From positions 4,297,501 to 4,361,500 of the forward strand of contig NZ_JAPEPO010000001.1 in the NCBI RefSeq assembly GCF_026340095.1: a stretch of 64,000 bases of DNA. Reading direction: 5' to 3'. Shown in pieces: positions 33,948 to 43,076 of this stretch. The notes below the pieces were generated by a model. The model worked only from the letters and a program-made list of their open reading frames with translations, was not told the origin of the DNA and made no database searches. Position 1 is the first letter of the stretch. Each line of letters opens with the position of its first letter. Source of the stretch: Streptomyces sp. NBC_01446 (lineage in GTDB: Bacteria; Actinomycetota; Actinomycetes; Streptomycetales; Streptomycetaceae). Both the position numbers and the translations under genes were made by a program.

Positions 33948-34913
33948 CTAGATCCGCTGGTTCCTGCGCAGGAGGGCGAAGACCGCCGTCACCGCGAGCG
34001 CCGTCAGGGCGAGGAGGATGCCGGTTTCGACGAGCTGCAGCGGCCAGAAGTGGGAGGCCGGCTGGAACTCGCGGTAGAAGCCCGTGATGTCGTGCTGGGC
34101 CAGGCAGCTCTTGTCACTGACGCACAGGGGGTCGGCGATGCGGGCGCCGCTCGCGGTGACCGCTCCCTCGTCGAGGAAGAGGCCGGTGAAGCCCCGGTAG
34201 CCCTGGTGGATGTCGCCCGTGACGGTGGAGGTGGTCCAGAGGTGGCCGCGGAGCTCGCCGAGCGCGGTGATCACGATGCCGGTGAGGGCGAGCGAGACGC
34301 AGATCGACGAGATCACGCGCCGGGAGATGAACGCCACCAGCGCGCCGAGGGACAGGCCGAGGAGCGGGAGCGCGACGGCGGTCGGGCCGAGGGAGCCGTA
34401 GACGCCGTAGGTGAACCACTGGTTGTCGGGGAGGCCGCTCGCCCCCGAGGCGACCAGGCGGCGCAGCGCCACGAGGATGCCGGTGCCCACGACGAGGAAC
34501 GCGGCGGGCGCGGCGAGCTTCGCCGCCAGCCAGCGGGCCGGGGGGACGGACTGCGTCCAGGCGAGGGCGGCCGTGCCGCGCTCCAGCTCGCGGCCGATGA
34601 GCGTTCCGCCCGCGAAGGCGGCGGCGATCGCGGGCACGATCGTGATCAGGCTCGTGCTGAGCCCGAGCAGGTGGGTGTACGTGCCCGCGCCCGGCCCCGT
34701 GGCGGTGCAGGCGTTCACGACGCCCGCGACGCACTTGCCGGTGATGTGCCACCCGGAGCTGCCCGGTCCCCACAGCCACAGCAGCAGGGCCCCGGTCAGT
34801 GCGACGTACGCGACCCACACCCACAGAGCGAGCCGGTGCAGCCGCAGGACCGTCCAGGTCAGCCCGGTCGAGGGGGAGAAGGGGGAGAAGGGGGAGAAGA
34901 CGGCGGTGCTCAT
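33948..34913 (-). CDS. ABC-2 type membrane permease (1)
   Basis: A 321-residue membrane protein with about six helices. The N-terminal FSPFSPFSPS is encoded by a gggggagaa triplet repeat. Its ATG overlaps the stop of the paralogous permease gene upstream (34910-34913). The two permeases share the blocks VLRLHRxALWVW and WTQSVxPARWLAAKLA, so they arose by duplication and probably form a heterodimer. Confidence 0.9.
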   Translation of the reverse strand: MSTAVFSPFSPFSPSTGLTWTVLRLHRLALWVWVAYVALTGALLLWLWGPGSSGWHITGKCVAGVVNACTATGPGAGTYTHLLGLSTSLITIVPAIAAAFAGGTLIGRELERGTAALAWTQSVPPARWLAAKLAAPAAFLVVGTGILVALRRLVASGASGLPDNQWFTYGVYGSLGPTAVALPLLGLSLGALVAFISRRVISSICVSLALTGIVITALGELRGHLWTTSTVTGDIHQGYRGFTGLFLDEGAVTASGARIADPLCVSDKSCLAQHDITGFYREFQPASHFWPLQLVETGILLALTALAVTAVFALLRRNQRI

Positions 34914-35938
34914 GCTGCGGTCTCCTTCTTCGGCTCGGGCGTGTTCTTCGGCCGGCGCGTGCGCGGCTGGTACCTGCGCAGGACGAGGAACGCGCCGACG
35001 ACGGCGAGCGCGGTCAGGGCGAGCAGGATGCCCGTCTCCGTGAGCTGTCGGGGCCAGTAGTCGGGGGAGTGGAGGTAGGTGCGGGTGAAGCCGGTGATGT
35101 CGTGCCGGTCGAGGCACTTCTGGCTCAGATAGCAGCCGGGGTCGGGGACCTTGGCGCCCGAGGACGTGATCGCCTTGCTGTACACGGGCAGTTCGGGCTG
35201 GAGGCGTGAGAACGGCGAGTGCTGGAACGGCCAGTTGTTGCCGCGCATCGCACTGGCCAGGAACTGCACGAGTCCGGCGGCCACGAGGGCGGGCAGCGTG
35301 CGGCGCAGGACCAGGGCGGCCAGTACGCCGACCGCGAGGCCGAACAGGGCGGTCGCGACGGTGGCGGGGCCTATGGAGAAGGAGAACGAGCGGGGGCCGA
35401 TGCCCGCCACGAGCAGGTGGTTGTGCGCGTTCCACACGAGGCGGTACAGGACGACGATCAGGCCCGTGCCGACGGTGACGAGCACCGCGGGCACGGCCAG
35501 CTTCGCGGCCAGCCAGCGGGCGGGCGACACGGACTGGGTCCACGCCAGTTGGGCGGTCCCCAGCTCCAGTTCGCGCGCGGTGAGCGGTCCCGCCGCGAAC
35601 ACGGCGATGGCGCACGAGGCGATGCCGATCAGCGTGGACGGCTCGTAGAAGAGCGAGTCGAACGAGCCGCCGACGAGGACGATCGGGGCCCGCCCCTGGA
35701 ACGCGTTGTCCTGCGCCCCGGCGTAGCCGAACGTGTCGAACGCCTTCTGTGCCGCGTTCGCGCCGGGGCCCCACAGCCACAGGAGCAGGCCGACGGTGAG
35801 GGCGACGTAGGCGGTCCACACCCACAGCGCCGTGCGGTGCAGGCGCAGCACGGTCCGGACGAGGCCGTCGGGGCCGGGCAGGCTGCGCCGGGCGGGGCTC
35901 TGGGCGGGGCGCTCAAGCGTCGGGGTCGTGGAGGTCAT
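34910..35938 (-). CDS. ABC-2 type membrane permease (2)
   Basis: A 342-residue paralogue of the downstream permease, starting at ATG 35938, which overlaps the ATPase stop. About six helices, with a large extracytoplasmic region after the first (NAAQKAFDTFGYAGAQ) and a charged C-terminus (RTRRPKNTPEPKKE). It should form the channel with permease 1. The substrate is unknown. Confidence 0.9.
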   Translation of the reverse strand: MTSTTPTLERPAQSPARRSLPGPDGLVRTVLRLHRTALWVWTAYVALTVGLLLWLWGPGANAAQKAFDTFGYAGAQDNAFQGRAPIVLVGGSFDSLFYEPSTLIGIASCAIAVFAAGPLTARELELGTAQLAWTQSVSPARWLAAKLAVPAVLVTVGTGLIVVLYRLVWNAHNHLLVAGIGPRSFSFSIGPATVATALFGLAVGVLAALVLRRTLPALVAAGLVQFLASAMRGNNWPFQHSPFSRLQPELPVYSKAITSSGAKVPDPGCYLSQKCLDRHDITGFTRTYLHSPDYWPRQLTETGILLALTALAVVGAFLVLRRYQPRTRRPKNTPEPKKETAA

Positions 35939-36855
35939 GCCGTCACCGCCACGGCGGACGCGGTCGTGCCCGGGGTGATCAGGGCCGGGGCGCCGGGGTT
36001 GCGCAGATGGGCGAGGATCAGCTCCTCCATGGACGGCTCCTGTGCCTCCCAGGCGCTGTCGAGCGGTCCGTCGCGGCGGATCAGGGCGGTCAGTCCGCGG
36101 CCGGCGGGGCGGGACTCGACCACGGTGTGCGGGGCGAGGTCGGCGGCCGTGCCGCGCCCGGTGACCAGGCTGTGCGCGGCCGTCAGGTCGTCGATGCCGC
36201 CGCCGAGCCGGATGCGGCCGGCTCCCAGGAGCAGCAAGTGGTCGCAGGCGTCCGCCAGTTCGGCGACGATGTGCGACGACATCAGGACGGTGGTGCCGTG
36301 TTCGGCGGCGTCCGCCATCAGTGTGCCCATCAGCTCGTGGCGGGCCAGCGGGTCGAGGTCCGCCATCGGCTCGTCGAGGAGCATCAGCTGGGGGCGCTTG
36401 CCGAGCGCGAGGGCGAGCGCGACGCGGGTGCGCTGTCCGCCGGAGAGCGAGCGGACCCGGGCCCTGGGGTCGAGGTCGCCCTGCTCGACGATCCGGTCGG
36501 CGTACGCGGCGTCCCAGTGGCCCGGGTTCAGCTCGGCGCCCATGCGCAGGGTGTCCGCGATGGAGAGCTGCGGGTACAGCGGCTTGTCCTGCGAGAGGTA
36601 GGCGACACGGTCGCGGTGCGCGCCGGGGGCGGCGCCGAGGACGGTGAGGTGTCCGGAGGTGGGGCGCAGGAGCCCGGCGGCGATCGCGAGGAGGGTCGAC
36701 TTTCCCGCCCCGTTGGGCCCGACCAGGGCACTGATCCGCCCGGCGGGCAGGCGGAAGGAGCACTGGTCGAGCGCGGCCTGGCCGTGGCGGCCGTAGCGCT
36801 TGTCGAGCCCTGTCGCCTCGATGGCGACGGCCGGGGTGGTGCTGGTGGAACTCAC
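35935..36855 (-). CDS. ABC transporter ATP-binding protein
   Basis: A 306-residue ATPase starting at GTG 36855, overlapping the GntR stop. Walker A is GPNGAGKSTLL, the signature LSGGQRTRVALALALG and Walker B LMLLDEPMADLDP. It is coupled to two permeases and a GntR regulator, the standard YtrA-type arrangement controlling exporters that respond to cell-wall-active compounds. Confidence 0.94.
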   Translation of the reverse strand: MSSTSTTPAVAIEATGLDKRYGRHGQAALDQCSFRLPAGRISALVGPNGAGKSTLLAIAAGLLRPTSGHLTVLGAAPGAHRDRVAYLSQDKPLYPQLSIADTLRMGAELNPGHWDAAYADRIVEQGDLDPRARVRSLSGGQRTRVALALALGKRPQLMLLDEPMADLDPLARHELMGTLMADAAEHGTTVLMSSHIVAELADACDHLLLLGAGRIRLGGGIDDLTAAHSLVTGRGTAADLAPHTVVESRPAGRGLTALIRRDGPLDSAWEAQEPSMEELILAHLRNPGAPALITPGTTASAVAVTA

Positions 36856-37238
36856 TGATCCCCCTTCGGGAAGTTTTCGTCCAGTACGGCGCCGAACAGG
36901 GCGGCCGCGTCCTCGCGGTCGAGGCCCGCGGCGCGGGCCCGCCTGGCCCAGTCCGCGAGTTCGGCCCGCAGCGGCGAGTCGGCCGGGGCCGCGCCGAGCG
37001 TCCTGCGGACGAAGGTGCCGAGACCTCTGCGGGCCTCGACCAGTCCCTCGCGCTCCAGTTCGCGGTACGCCTTGAGCACGGTGTTCGGGTTGATCGCGGT
37101 GGCTTCGACGACCTCGCGGGCCGTGGGCAGCTTGTCGCCGGGCTCCAGCAGGCCGAGGCGCAGGGCCTGCTGGGTCTGCTGGACGATCTGGAGGTAGGTG
37201 GCGACGCCGCTGCGCCGGTCGATCCGGTACTCGACCAC
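36852..37238 (-). CDS. GntR-family (YtrA subfamily) repressor
   Basis: A 128-residue regulator. GTG 37238 is chosen because TTGAGGAAC precedes it and the longer TTG frame starts inside the palindrome. The winged helix is at about 15-75 (TYLQIVQQTQQALRLGLL, LPTAREVVEATAINPNTVLKAY) and the short C-terminus is typical of YtrA-type repressors. It is the first gene of the ABC operon and is probably autoregulated through the palindrome just upstream. Confidence 0.92.
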   Translation of the reverse strand: MVEYRIDRRSGVATYLQIVQQTQQALRLGLLEPGDKLPTAREVVEATAINPNTVLKAYRELEREGLVEARRGLGTFVRRTLGAAPADSPLRAELADWARRARAAGLDREDAAALFGAVLDENFPKGDQ

Positions 37239-37247
37239 GTTCCTCAA

Positions 37248-37285
37248 CACCACCCTTTCACTAATCAAGTAGTGAAAGGGTGGTG
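37248..37285. promoter_or_regulatory. GntR operator palindrome
   Basis: A perfect 16-bp inverted repeat: caccaccctttcacta and tagtgaaagggtggtg, spacer atcaag. The centre cacta-n6-tagtg resembles YtrA-subfamily operators. It ends 10 bases before the regulator start. It could also terminate mshD-side transcripts, but lies on the wrong side of mshD for that. Confidence 0.8.
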
Positions 37286-37353
37286 CAAGGGAGGGGCAGT
37301 GTCAAGTGACGACTGCCCCTCGGTGCCTGCCGGCCGCTTTCCGCTCCCGCGGA

Positions 37354-38286
37354 CTACGACTCCGTGCGGTACATCAGGTCCGTCTCGTGGGTGACGAAGC
37401 CCAGGCGCTCGTAGACCGTGACCGCGGGCTTGTTGTCGGCGTCCACGTAGAGCATCGCCGTCGGCAGACCCGACCTCTCCAGATGCCGCAGGCCCACCGC
37501 GGTGAGCGCCTTGCCGAGGCCGCCGCCCTGGCTGCCCGGCGCGACCCCGACGACGTACACCTCGCCGAGCTGTTCCTCGGCGTGGACCTTCGTCCAGTGG
37601 AAGCCGACGACCTCGCCGTCGGCCTCCCGGACGGCGAGGAAGAAGCCGGCCGGGTCGAACCACGGCTCGGCCTTGCGGTCGTCCAGGTCGCGCTGGGTCA
37701 GCGCGCCCTGCTCGGGGTGGTGGGCGAACGCCGCCGCGTTCACCGCGAGCCAGGCCGCGTCGTCCTCGCCGGGCACGAAGGTGCGGATGGCGACGCCCTC
37801 GGGCAGCACCGGCTCGGCGAGCGCGGGGCCCTCGGCCAACGGGCGCCGCATCTGGCGCAGTTCGCGGAACAGGGTCAGGCCGAGGACCTGCGAGAGGTGC
37901 CGGGCAGCCGAGTGGCCGCCGTGCGCCCAGACGCGCAGCCGCTTGCCGGAAGCGCCGAGCAGCGCCGAGCCGAGCGCCCGCCCGTGCCCGTGCCCGCGGT
38001 GTGCGGGGTGCACGACGAGCTCGGCGGCCGGCGCCTCGATCGGGTCGGTGTCTTCCAGCTGGCCGTACCCGATCAGCTCGCCGTCGACGGTCAGCAGGAA
38101 GTGGCGCACGGCTTCCCTGGGGCCGCCGCGCAGCTGCAGCCTGCCCTGCTCCGACACCGCCTGCTGCCCGTCGGTACGGGCGGCGTCCGAGAGGATCTCC
38201 AGGACGGCTTCCGCCTGGTCGGGAGTGAGGGCGGTGAGCGTCTCGATCTGGCGGTCGGGGGTGGTGGGCACGGCATCGCTGGTCAT
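37354..38286 (-). CDS. mshD: Mycothiol synthase MshD
   Basis: A 310-residue acetyltransferase for the last step of mycothiol biosynthesis: acetylation of Cys-GlcN-Ins. Two GNAT domains are visible, with acetyl-CoA loops HPAHRGHGHGRALG (N-terminal) and APGSQGGGLGKALTAVG (C-terminal), and YVDADNKPAVTVYERLGF near the end. The ATG at 38286 is taken; the longer frame adds two residues. It is divergent from the 5'-nucleotidase gene. Confidence 0.95.
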   Translation of the reverse strand: MTSDAVPTTPDRQIETLTALTPDQAEAVLEILSDAARTDGQQAVSEQGRLQLRGGPREAVRHFLLTVDGELIGYGQLEDTDPIEAPAAELVVHPAHRGHGHGRALGSALLGASGKRLRVWAHGGHSAARHLSQVLGLTLFRELRQMRRPLAEGPALAEPVLPEGVAIRTFVPGEDDAAWLAVNAAAFAHHPEQGALTQRDLDDRKAEPWFDPAGFFLAVREADGEVVGFHWTKVHAEEQLGEVYVVGVAPGSQGGGLGKALTAVGLRHLERSGLPTAMLYVDADNKPAVTVYERLGFVTHETDLMYRTES

Positions 38287-38459
38287 GGACAAGAGGGTAC
38301 GGCGACGGGCCCGCGCCGGGCTTGCTGCCGGGTGATGGCAATCAGCTCGTAACCGGCAAACACCTGTCGTGCTACGCGCGTTGACCCTAGGCTGCCGACT
38401 TGGTCACGACACACCGCAGGCACTTCCGTCTCACAGCACCCACACAGGGGGACGTACCC

Positions 38460-40271
38460 ATGACTCCGCTGACACCGCACAGGACCAGACGCCGCGTCGC
38501 GTCGCGGATACTCGCCGCGGCCGCCGGGTTCGCCACCGTCGGCGCGCTCGTCGCGGCGCTGCCCGCGAACGCCACGCAGGACCGGCACCACGGGGGCAAG
38601 GGCGGCCGCACGGTCGACGTGCAGCTGCTCTCCTTCAACGACTTCCACGGCAACCTGGAGCCCCCGGCCGGCTCGTCGGGCCAGGTCACGGAGAACCTGC
38701 CGGACGGCACCACGAGGAAGGTCGACGCGGGCGGCGTCGAGTACCTCGCCACGTCCCTGCGGACCGCCAGGAAGAGCCACCCGTACAGCGTCACCGCCGC
38801 GGCCGGCGACCTGATCGGGGCCAGCCCGCTGCTGTCGGGGCTCTTCCACGACGAGCCCACCGTCGAGGCGATGAACAAGCTCGACCTCGACGTCACGAGC
38901 GTCGGCAACCACGAGTTCGACGAGGGCGCCACGGAGCTGGCGCGCATGCAGAACGGCGGCTGTCACCCCAAGGACGGCTGTTTCGAGGACGGCAAGAAGT
39001 TCAAGGGCGCCGACTACCCCTACCTCGCCGCGAACGTGACGAACGAGAAGACCGGCAAGCCGATCCTCGCCCCCTACTGGGTGTGGAAGCACAACGGCGT
39101 GAAGATCGGGTTCATCGGCGTGACCCTTGAGGGCACCCCCGACATCGTCTCCGCGGACGGCGTCAAGGGCCTGAAGTTCCACGACGAGATCGAGACCGTC
39201 AACAAGTACGCCAAGATCCTCGACAAGCAGGGCGTGAAGTCGATCGTCACGCTCATCCACGAGGGCGGCGTGCCGGCCTCCGGCTCGTACAACTACGACT
39301 GCGACTCCCCGAGCGGCGGCGCCGGCATCTCGGGCCCGATCGTCGACATCGCGAAGGGCATCTCGCCGAAGGTCGACGCCCTGGTCACCGGGCACACGCA
39401 CAACGCGTACGTCTGCACGATCCCCGACCCGTCCGGCAAGCCCCGCATGGTCACTTCGGCGTCCTCGTACGGGAAGCTCTACACGGACACGACGCTGACG
39501 TACGACCGCCGCACCAAGGACATCGTGCGCACGTCGGTGAAGTCGGCCAACCACGTGGTGAGCCGCACGCAGCCGAAGGCCGCGGACATGACCGCGCTCA
39601 TCGGCCGCTGGAACAAGCTCGCCGCGCCCGTCGCGAACCAGCCCGTCGGGTACATCTCGGCGGACATCCCGGGCCGCGGCGCCGCTTCGCCGGAGGAACC
39701 GCTCGGGGATCTGATCGCGGACGCGCAGCTCGCGCACGCCAAGACCCTCGACCCGAAGACCTCGCTGGCCCTGATGAACCCCGGCGGCGTGCGCTCCGAC
39801 CTCGTGTACAAGGCGAGCGGCAGCGAGGGCGACGGCGTCGTCACCTACGGCGAGGGCTTCACCGTGCAGCCCTTCAGCAACACCGTGAACCTGGCCGACC
39901 TGACCGGCGCGCAGGTCATCACCGCGCTCCAGCAGCAGGTCAGCGGTTCCAACGAGGCCTCGCCGAAGATCCTCCAGCCGTCGGCGGGCCTGACGTACAC
40001 GCTCGACATGACGAAGACGGGTGCGGCCCGGGTCGTCGTCGACTCCATCAGGCTGAACGGCGCCGCGATCGACCCGGCGGCGACGTACCGCGTCGCGATG
40101 AACTCGTTCCTCGCGGGCGGCGGCGACGGCTTCGCGGCGCTCGGCCAGGGCAAGAACCCGCTGGTCGGCAGCGACGACCTGAAGGCGTTCAACGACTACC
40201 TGACGGCCAACTCGTCGGCCACGTCACCGATCGCGCCCCCGAAGGCGGACCGGATCACGATCGTGAAGTGA
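38460..40271 (+). CDS. Secreted bifunctional metallophosphatase / 5'-nucleotidase
   Basis: A 603-residue exported enzyme releasing phosphate from nucleotides. The signal peptide is at about 1-37 (ending LPANA). The metallophosphatase domain has LLSFNDFHGNLE, GDLIGASPLLSGLF, SVGNHEFDEG and VTGHTHNAYV motifs. The C-terminal 5'-nucleotidase domain includes NPGGVRSDLVY and ITALQQQV. ATG 38460 follows AGGGGGA. Homologues are phosphate-starvation genes in Streptomyces, consistent with the phosphate theme here, though no PHO box is clear. Confidence 0.95.
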   Translation: MTPLTPHRTRRRVASRILAAAAGFATVGALVAALPANATQDRHHGGKGGRTVDVQLLSFNDFHGNLEPPAGSSGQVTENLPDGTTRKVDAGGVEYLATSLRTARKSHPYSVTAAAGDLIGASPLLSGLFHDEPTVEAMNKLDLDVTSVGNHEFDEGATELARMQNGGCHPKDGCFEDGKKFKGADYPYLAANVTNEKTGKPILAPYWVWKHNGVKIGFIGVTLEGTPDIVSADGVKGLKFHDEIETVNKYAKILDKQGVKSIVTLIHEGGVPASGSYNYDCDSPSGGAGISGPIVDIAKGISPKVDALVTGHTHNAYVCTIPDPSGKPRMVTSASSYGKLYTDTTLTYDRRTKDIVRTSVKSANHVVSRTQPKAADMTALIGRWNKLAAPVANQPVGYISADIPGRGAASPEEPLGDLIADAQLAHAKTLDPKTSLALMNPGGVRSDLVYKASGSEGDGVVTYGEGFTVQPFSNTVNLADLTGAQVITALQQQVSGSNEASPKILQPSAGLTYTLDMTKTGAARVVVDSIRLNGAAIDPAATYRVAMNSFLAGGGDGFAALGQGKNPLVGSDDLKAFNDYLTANSSATSPIAPPKADRITIVK

Positions 40272-40361
40272 CGTATCGCACGGCCGGGTTGGGGGCCTAA
40301 ACCGTCCCTTACTGGGAGTAATGCTTAGCGGTGGGGTCGGGACGTGTGGTGAAATCTCACG

Positions 40362-41627
40362 ATGCGTTCCCCCCACCGCATAGCCACGTTCACGTCCGAG
40401 TCCGCCGAACTGTCTGATGTACGTACGGAGGGATCCGTTCCATCGGGCACTGCGCCGCACAACCCGTACGACGAGCTGGGCGCCCTCGCGGACAATCCGC
40501 TCGACGAGTTCCTGCACGAAGAAGACCCCGAGGCGGGGCCGGACGACCAGCCCTGGGCCAGGCCCAACCACCGCCGCGGCAGCCGCCGCCGCAACCGGTT
40601 CGCCGGGCTGCCCCTCGCCACGAAGGCCGTCGTCGGGATCCTCGTCCTCGCCGCCTTCGTCACCCTCGCGGACCGCTGGGCCCTCCTCTACGCCGAGCAC
40701 CGCGCCGCGGACCGGCTCAAGGACCAGCTGCACCTGAGCGCCGCGCCCGAGGTCGACATCGAGGGCTTCCCGTTCCTCACGCAGCTCGCCGACCGGCGCC
40801 TGGACGAGGTGAAGGTCACCGTCCCCGACGTCGCCGCGAGCCGCGTCTCCCTCGCCAAGGTCTCCGCGACCGTCCGCGACGTACGCATCGACGGCGACGG
40901 GCCCACCGATGTGCGCGGCGCCCGCATCGGCGGCATGACCGGCGAGGTCCTGCTCACCTTCGACGACCTGAACCGTGAACTCGGCGCCTCCCAGGTCACG
41001 TTCAGCGGACAGGGCCGCGACCGGGTCCTCGCGCGCGGCACGCTGCCCGTCGCCGGACACGACCTGAAGGTGCGCGCCGACGCCACGATCCGGCGCATCG
41101 GCGACACCGGCATCGCCACCGACATCGGCGGCATGCGGCTCGACATCGGCGACCTCGCCACGTACCGGCCCGGCACGCGTCCCTCCGAGGGCCTGCACCT
41201 GAGCCGCCGCTCCGTGGCGCGCCTCGCGACCGAGACCGCGAAGGCGAAGGCCCTGCTGTCCGTGCCGTCCCTCGTGCACCGGCTCGGCGTGCCCGACTCG
41301 GCCGTGCGCGCGGCGCTGCGCAGCGACCGGCGCCTGAGCGACCTCACCGGATCGCCGCGCTTCGTGCACCAGCTGATGTCCCTGAACCTGGTCGACCTCG
41401 CGCTCGCGCACCCGGCGCTCCTGAAGAAGTTCGGCCTCGACCCGGCGCTGCTCCAGGGCCTCACCCGGCTCACCCGCCCGGAACTCGCCGACCGCCTCTC
41501 GCTGGCGTTCCGGCTGCCGAAACTGCCGGGCGCGGGCACGGGCGACGTCCGGCTGAGTGACGTGCGGGTCGAGAAGGACGGGATCCGGGTCGGCCTGACG
41601 GGGGAGGGCCTCGGCTTCGGTCAGTAG
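40362..41627 (+). CDS. DUF2993 membrane-anchored protein (LmeA-like), long form
   Basis: A 421-residue protein: a disordered, charged N-terminus (about 1-85), one transmembrane helix (90-108) and a DUF2993 domain (115-420). The GFPFLTQLADRRLDEVKVTV block is shared with the smaller DUF2993 protein at 51864. LmeA of mycobacteria acts in lipomannan maturation in the periplasm; the exact role in Streptomyces is not known. It ends 6 bases before the convergent kinase stop. Confidence 0.88.
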   Translation: MRSPHRIATFTSESAELSDVRTEGSVPSGTAPHNPYDELGALADNPLDEFLHEEDPEAGPDDQPWARPNHRRGSRRRNRFAGLPLATKAVVGILVLAAFVTLADRWALLYAEHRAADRLKDQLHLSAAPEVDIEGFPFLTQLADRRLDEVKVTVPDVAASRVSLAKVSATVRDVRIDGDGPTDVRGARIGGMTGEVLLTFDDLNRELGASQVTFSGQGRDRVLARGTLPVAGHDLKVRADATIRRIGDTGIATDIGGMRLDIGDLATYRPGTRPSEGLHLSRRSVARLATETAKAKALLSVPSLVHRLGVPDSAVRAALRSDRRLSDLTGSPRFVHQLMSLNLVDLALAHPALLKKFGLDPALLQGLTRLTRPELADRLSLAFRLPKLPGAGTGDVRLSDVRVEKDGIRVGLTGEGLGFGQ

Positions 41628-41633
41628 GCCGTC

Positions 41634-43076
41634 CTAGGCCCCTTCGGGGGCCTCCGGCGGAGGCGTGGGCGCGCCCGGCAGCTGCACCGTCGCGACCGTG
41701 CCGCCGCCCTCCGCGGCCCCGAGCTCGACGGTGCCGCCGTAGCTCTCCACCGTGCGGGCCACGATCGACAGGCCGAGGCCCGAGCCCGGCAGCGCCCGCG
41801 CCTTCGGCGAACGCCAGAACCGGTCGAAGACGTACGGGAGTTCATCGTCCGGAATGCCGGGACCGTGATCGCGCACGGTCAGCCGGCCGCGCATGAGGTG
41901 GACCTCGACGGTGCCTTCCGGCGGGCTGAACTTGACGGCGTTGTCGAGCAGATTGACGATCGCGCGCTCCAGGGCGGCGGGCTCGGCCCGTACGTACCAG
42001 GGGGCGAGCTCGGACGTGATCGTCAGCTCGGGTCCGCGCAACCGGGCCCGCTCGATCGCGGTGCGGACCGTGTCGTGCAGCGAGACGACCTTGAGAGGGC
42101 CGTCCCCGCCGGCCAGCCCCGTACGGGACAACACCTGCAAGTCCCCGATGAGTGCGGCCAGTTCGGTCATCTGGGCCTTGAGTGAGGCCATCAGCGCCTT
42201 GCGGTCGTCCGGCGGGATCGCGCGTCCGGTCTCCTCGCTGCGGGTGAGCAGCTCGATGTTGGTGCGCATGGAGGTGAGCGGGGTGCGCAGCTCGTGCCCG
42301 GCGTCGGCGATGAGCTGCTGCTGGAGGTCACGCGACGAGGCGAGGGAGGCGGTCATGGAGTTGAAGGACGCGGAGAGGCGTGCGATCTCGTCGTCGCCCT
42401 CGACGGGGATGCGGACGGTGAGGTCTTCGGTACGGGCCACGTGTTCGACGGTGTCGGTGAGTTCGTCGACGGGGCGGAGTCCGGACCGGGCGACCCACAG
42501 GCCGGCGGCGCCGGCGCCGACGACTCCGATTCCGGAGACGAGGAGGAGGACCAGGGCGAGTTCGTTGAGCGTGGACCGGGTGTCCTCGAGGGGGAGGGCG
42601 ACGAGAAGTGCCGTTCCGGCGAGCACCGGCTGACCGGGGCCGCCGAGCACGACGGGGACGGTCACCACCCGGACGGGCTTTCCGTCGGCGTCCGTGCCGT
42701 TGCGGTAGGTCTCGACGCCCGGGTTGGGGTCTCGGGCCACGGACTTGTCGCTGCTGGTCACCTCCACCGTGCCGCTGGAATTGGGGAAGACGCAGGGGGT
42801 GCCGTCCGCCTTGATCAGCTGGGCGTAGGACGTGCTTCGCAGGGCGTTCGGGCGTGCGCTGGGCCGTTGACCGCAGTTCTGCAGGAGGCTGGTGACCTCG
42901 CCGGCCTGGAGCGTCTTGTCCGTCGAGTGCAGCTGGTCGTCCACCTCCGCGTACAGCTTCCCTCGCACGATCACCCAGCACGTGACCGAGACCGCGGCCA
43001 CCGCGACGGCCACCGCCACCGCGACGAGCAGCGCGAGCCGTGACCGCAGGGGAAGCGCACGGACCCGCCTGATCAC
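41634..43076 (-). CDS. HAMP-containing sensor histidine kinase
   Basis: A 480-residue kinase starting at GTG 43076, which overlaps the regulator stop. Transmembrane helix 1 is at about 11-33, an extracytoplasmic sensor domain of about 110 residues with two Cys (QNCGQRP, GTPCVFP) follows, then helix 2 and a HAMP domain. The phospho-acceptor is His in ADAGHELRTPLTSMRTN, and the HATPase has NLLDNAVKFSPP, DHGPGIPDDE and GSGLGLSIVART. It partners the OmpR-type regulator encoded just upstream and may regulate the adjacent protease. Confidence 0.95.
   Translation of the reverse strand: MIRRVRALPLRSRLALLVAVAVAVAVAAVSVTCWVIVRGKLYAEVDDQLHSTDKTLQAGEVTSLLQNCGQRPSARPNALRSTSYAQLIKADGTPCVFPNSSGTVEVTSSDKSVARDPNPGVETYRNGTDADGKPVRVVTVPVVLGGPGQPVLAGTALLVALPLEDTRSTLNELALVLLLVSGIGVVGAGAAGLWVARSGLRPVDELTDTVEHVARTEDLTVRIPVEGDDEIARLSASFNSMTASLASSRDLQQQLIADAGHELRTPLTSMRTNIELLTRSEETGRAIPPDDRKALMASLKAQMTELAALIGDLQVLSRTGLAGGDGPLKVVSLHDTVRTAIERARLRGPELTITSELAPWYVRAEPAALERAIVNLLDNAVKFSPPEGTVEVHLMRGRLTVRDHGPGIPDDELPYVFDRFWRSPKARALPGSGLGLSIVARTVESYGGTVELGAAEGGGTVATVQLPGAPTPPPEAPEGA

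Noticed and set aside
33948..35825. 625-codon continuous frame covering both ABC permeases
   Set aside because: The N-terminal part is the wrong frame of permease 2; the true permease 1 starts at 34913.
38287..38459. PHO box upstream of the 5'-nucleotidase
   Set aside because: No two adjacent units resembling GTTCACCY were found, although the gene type suggests phosphate control.
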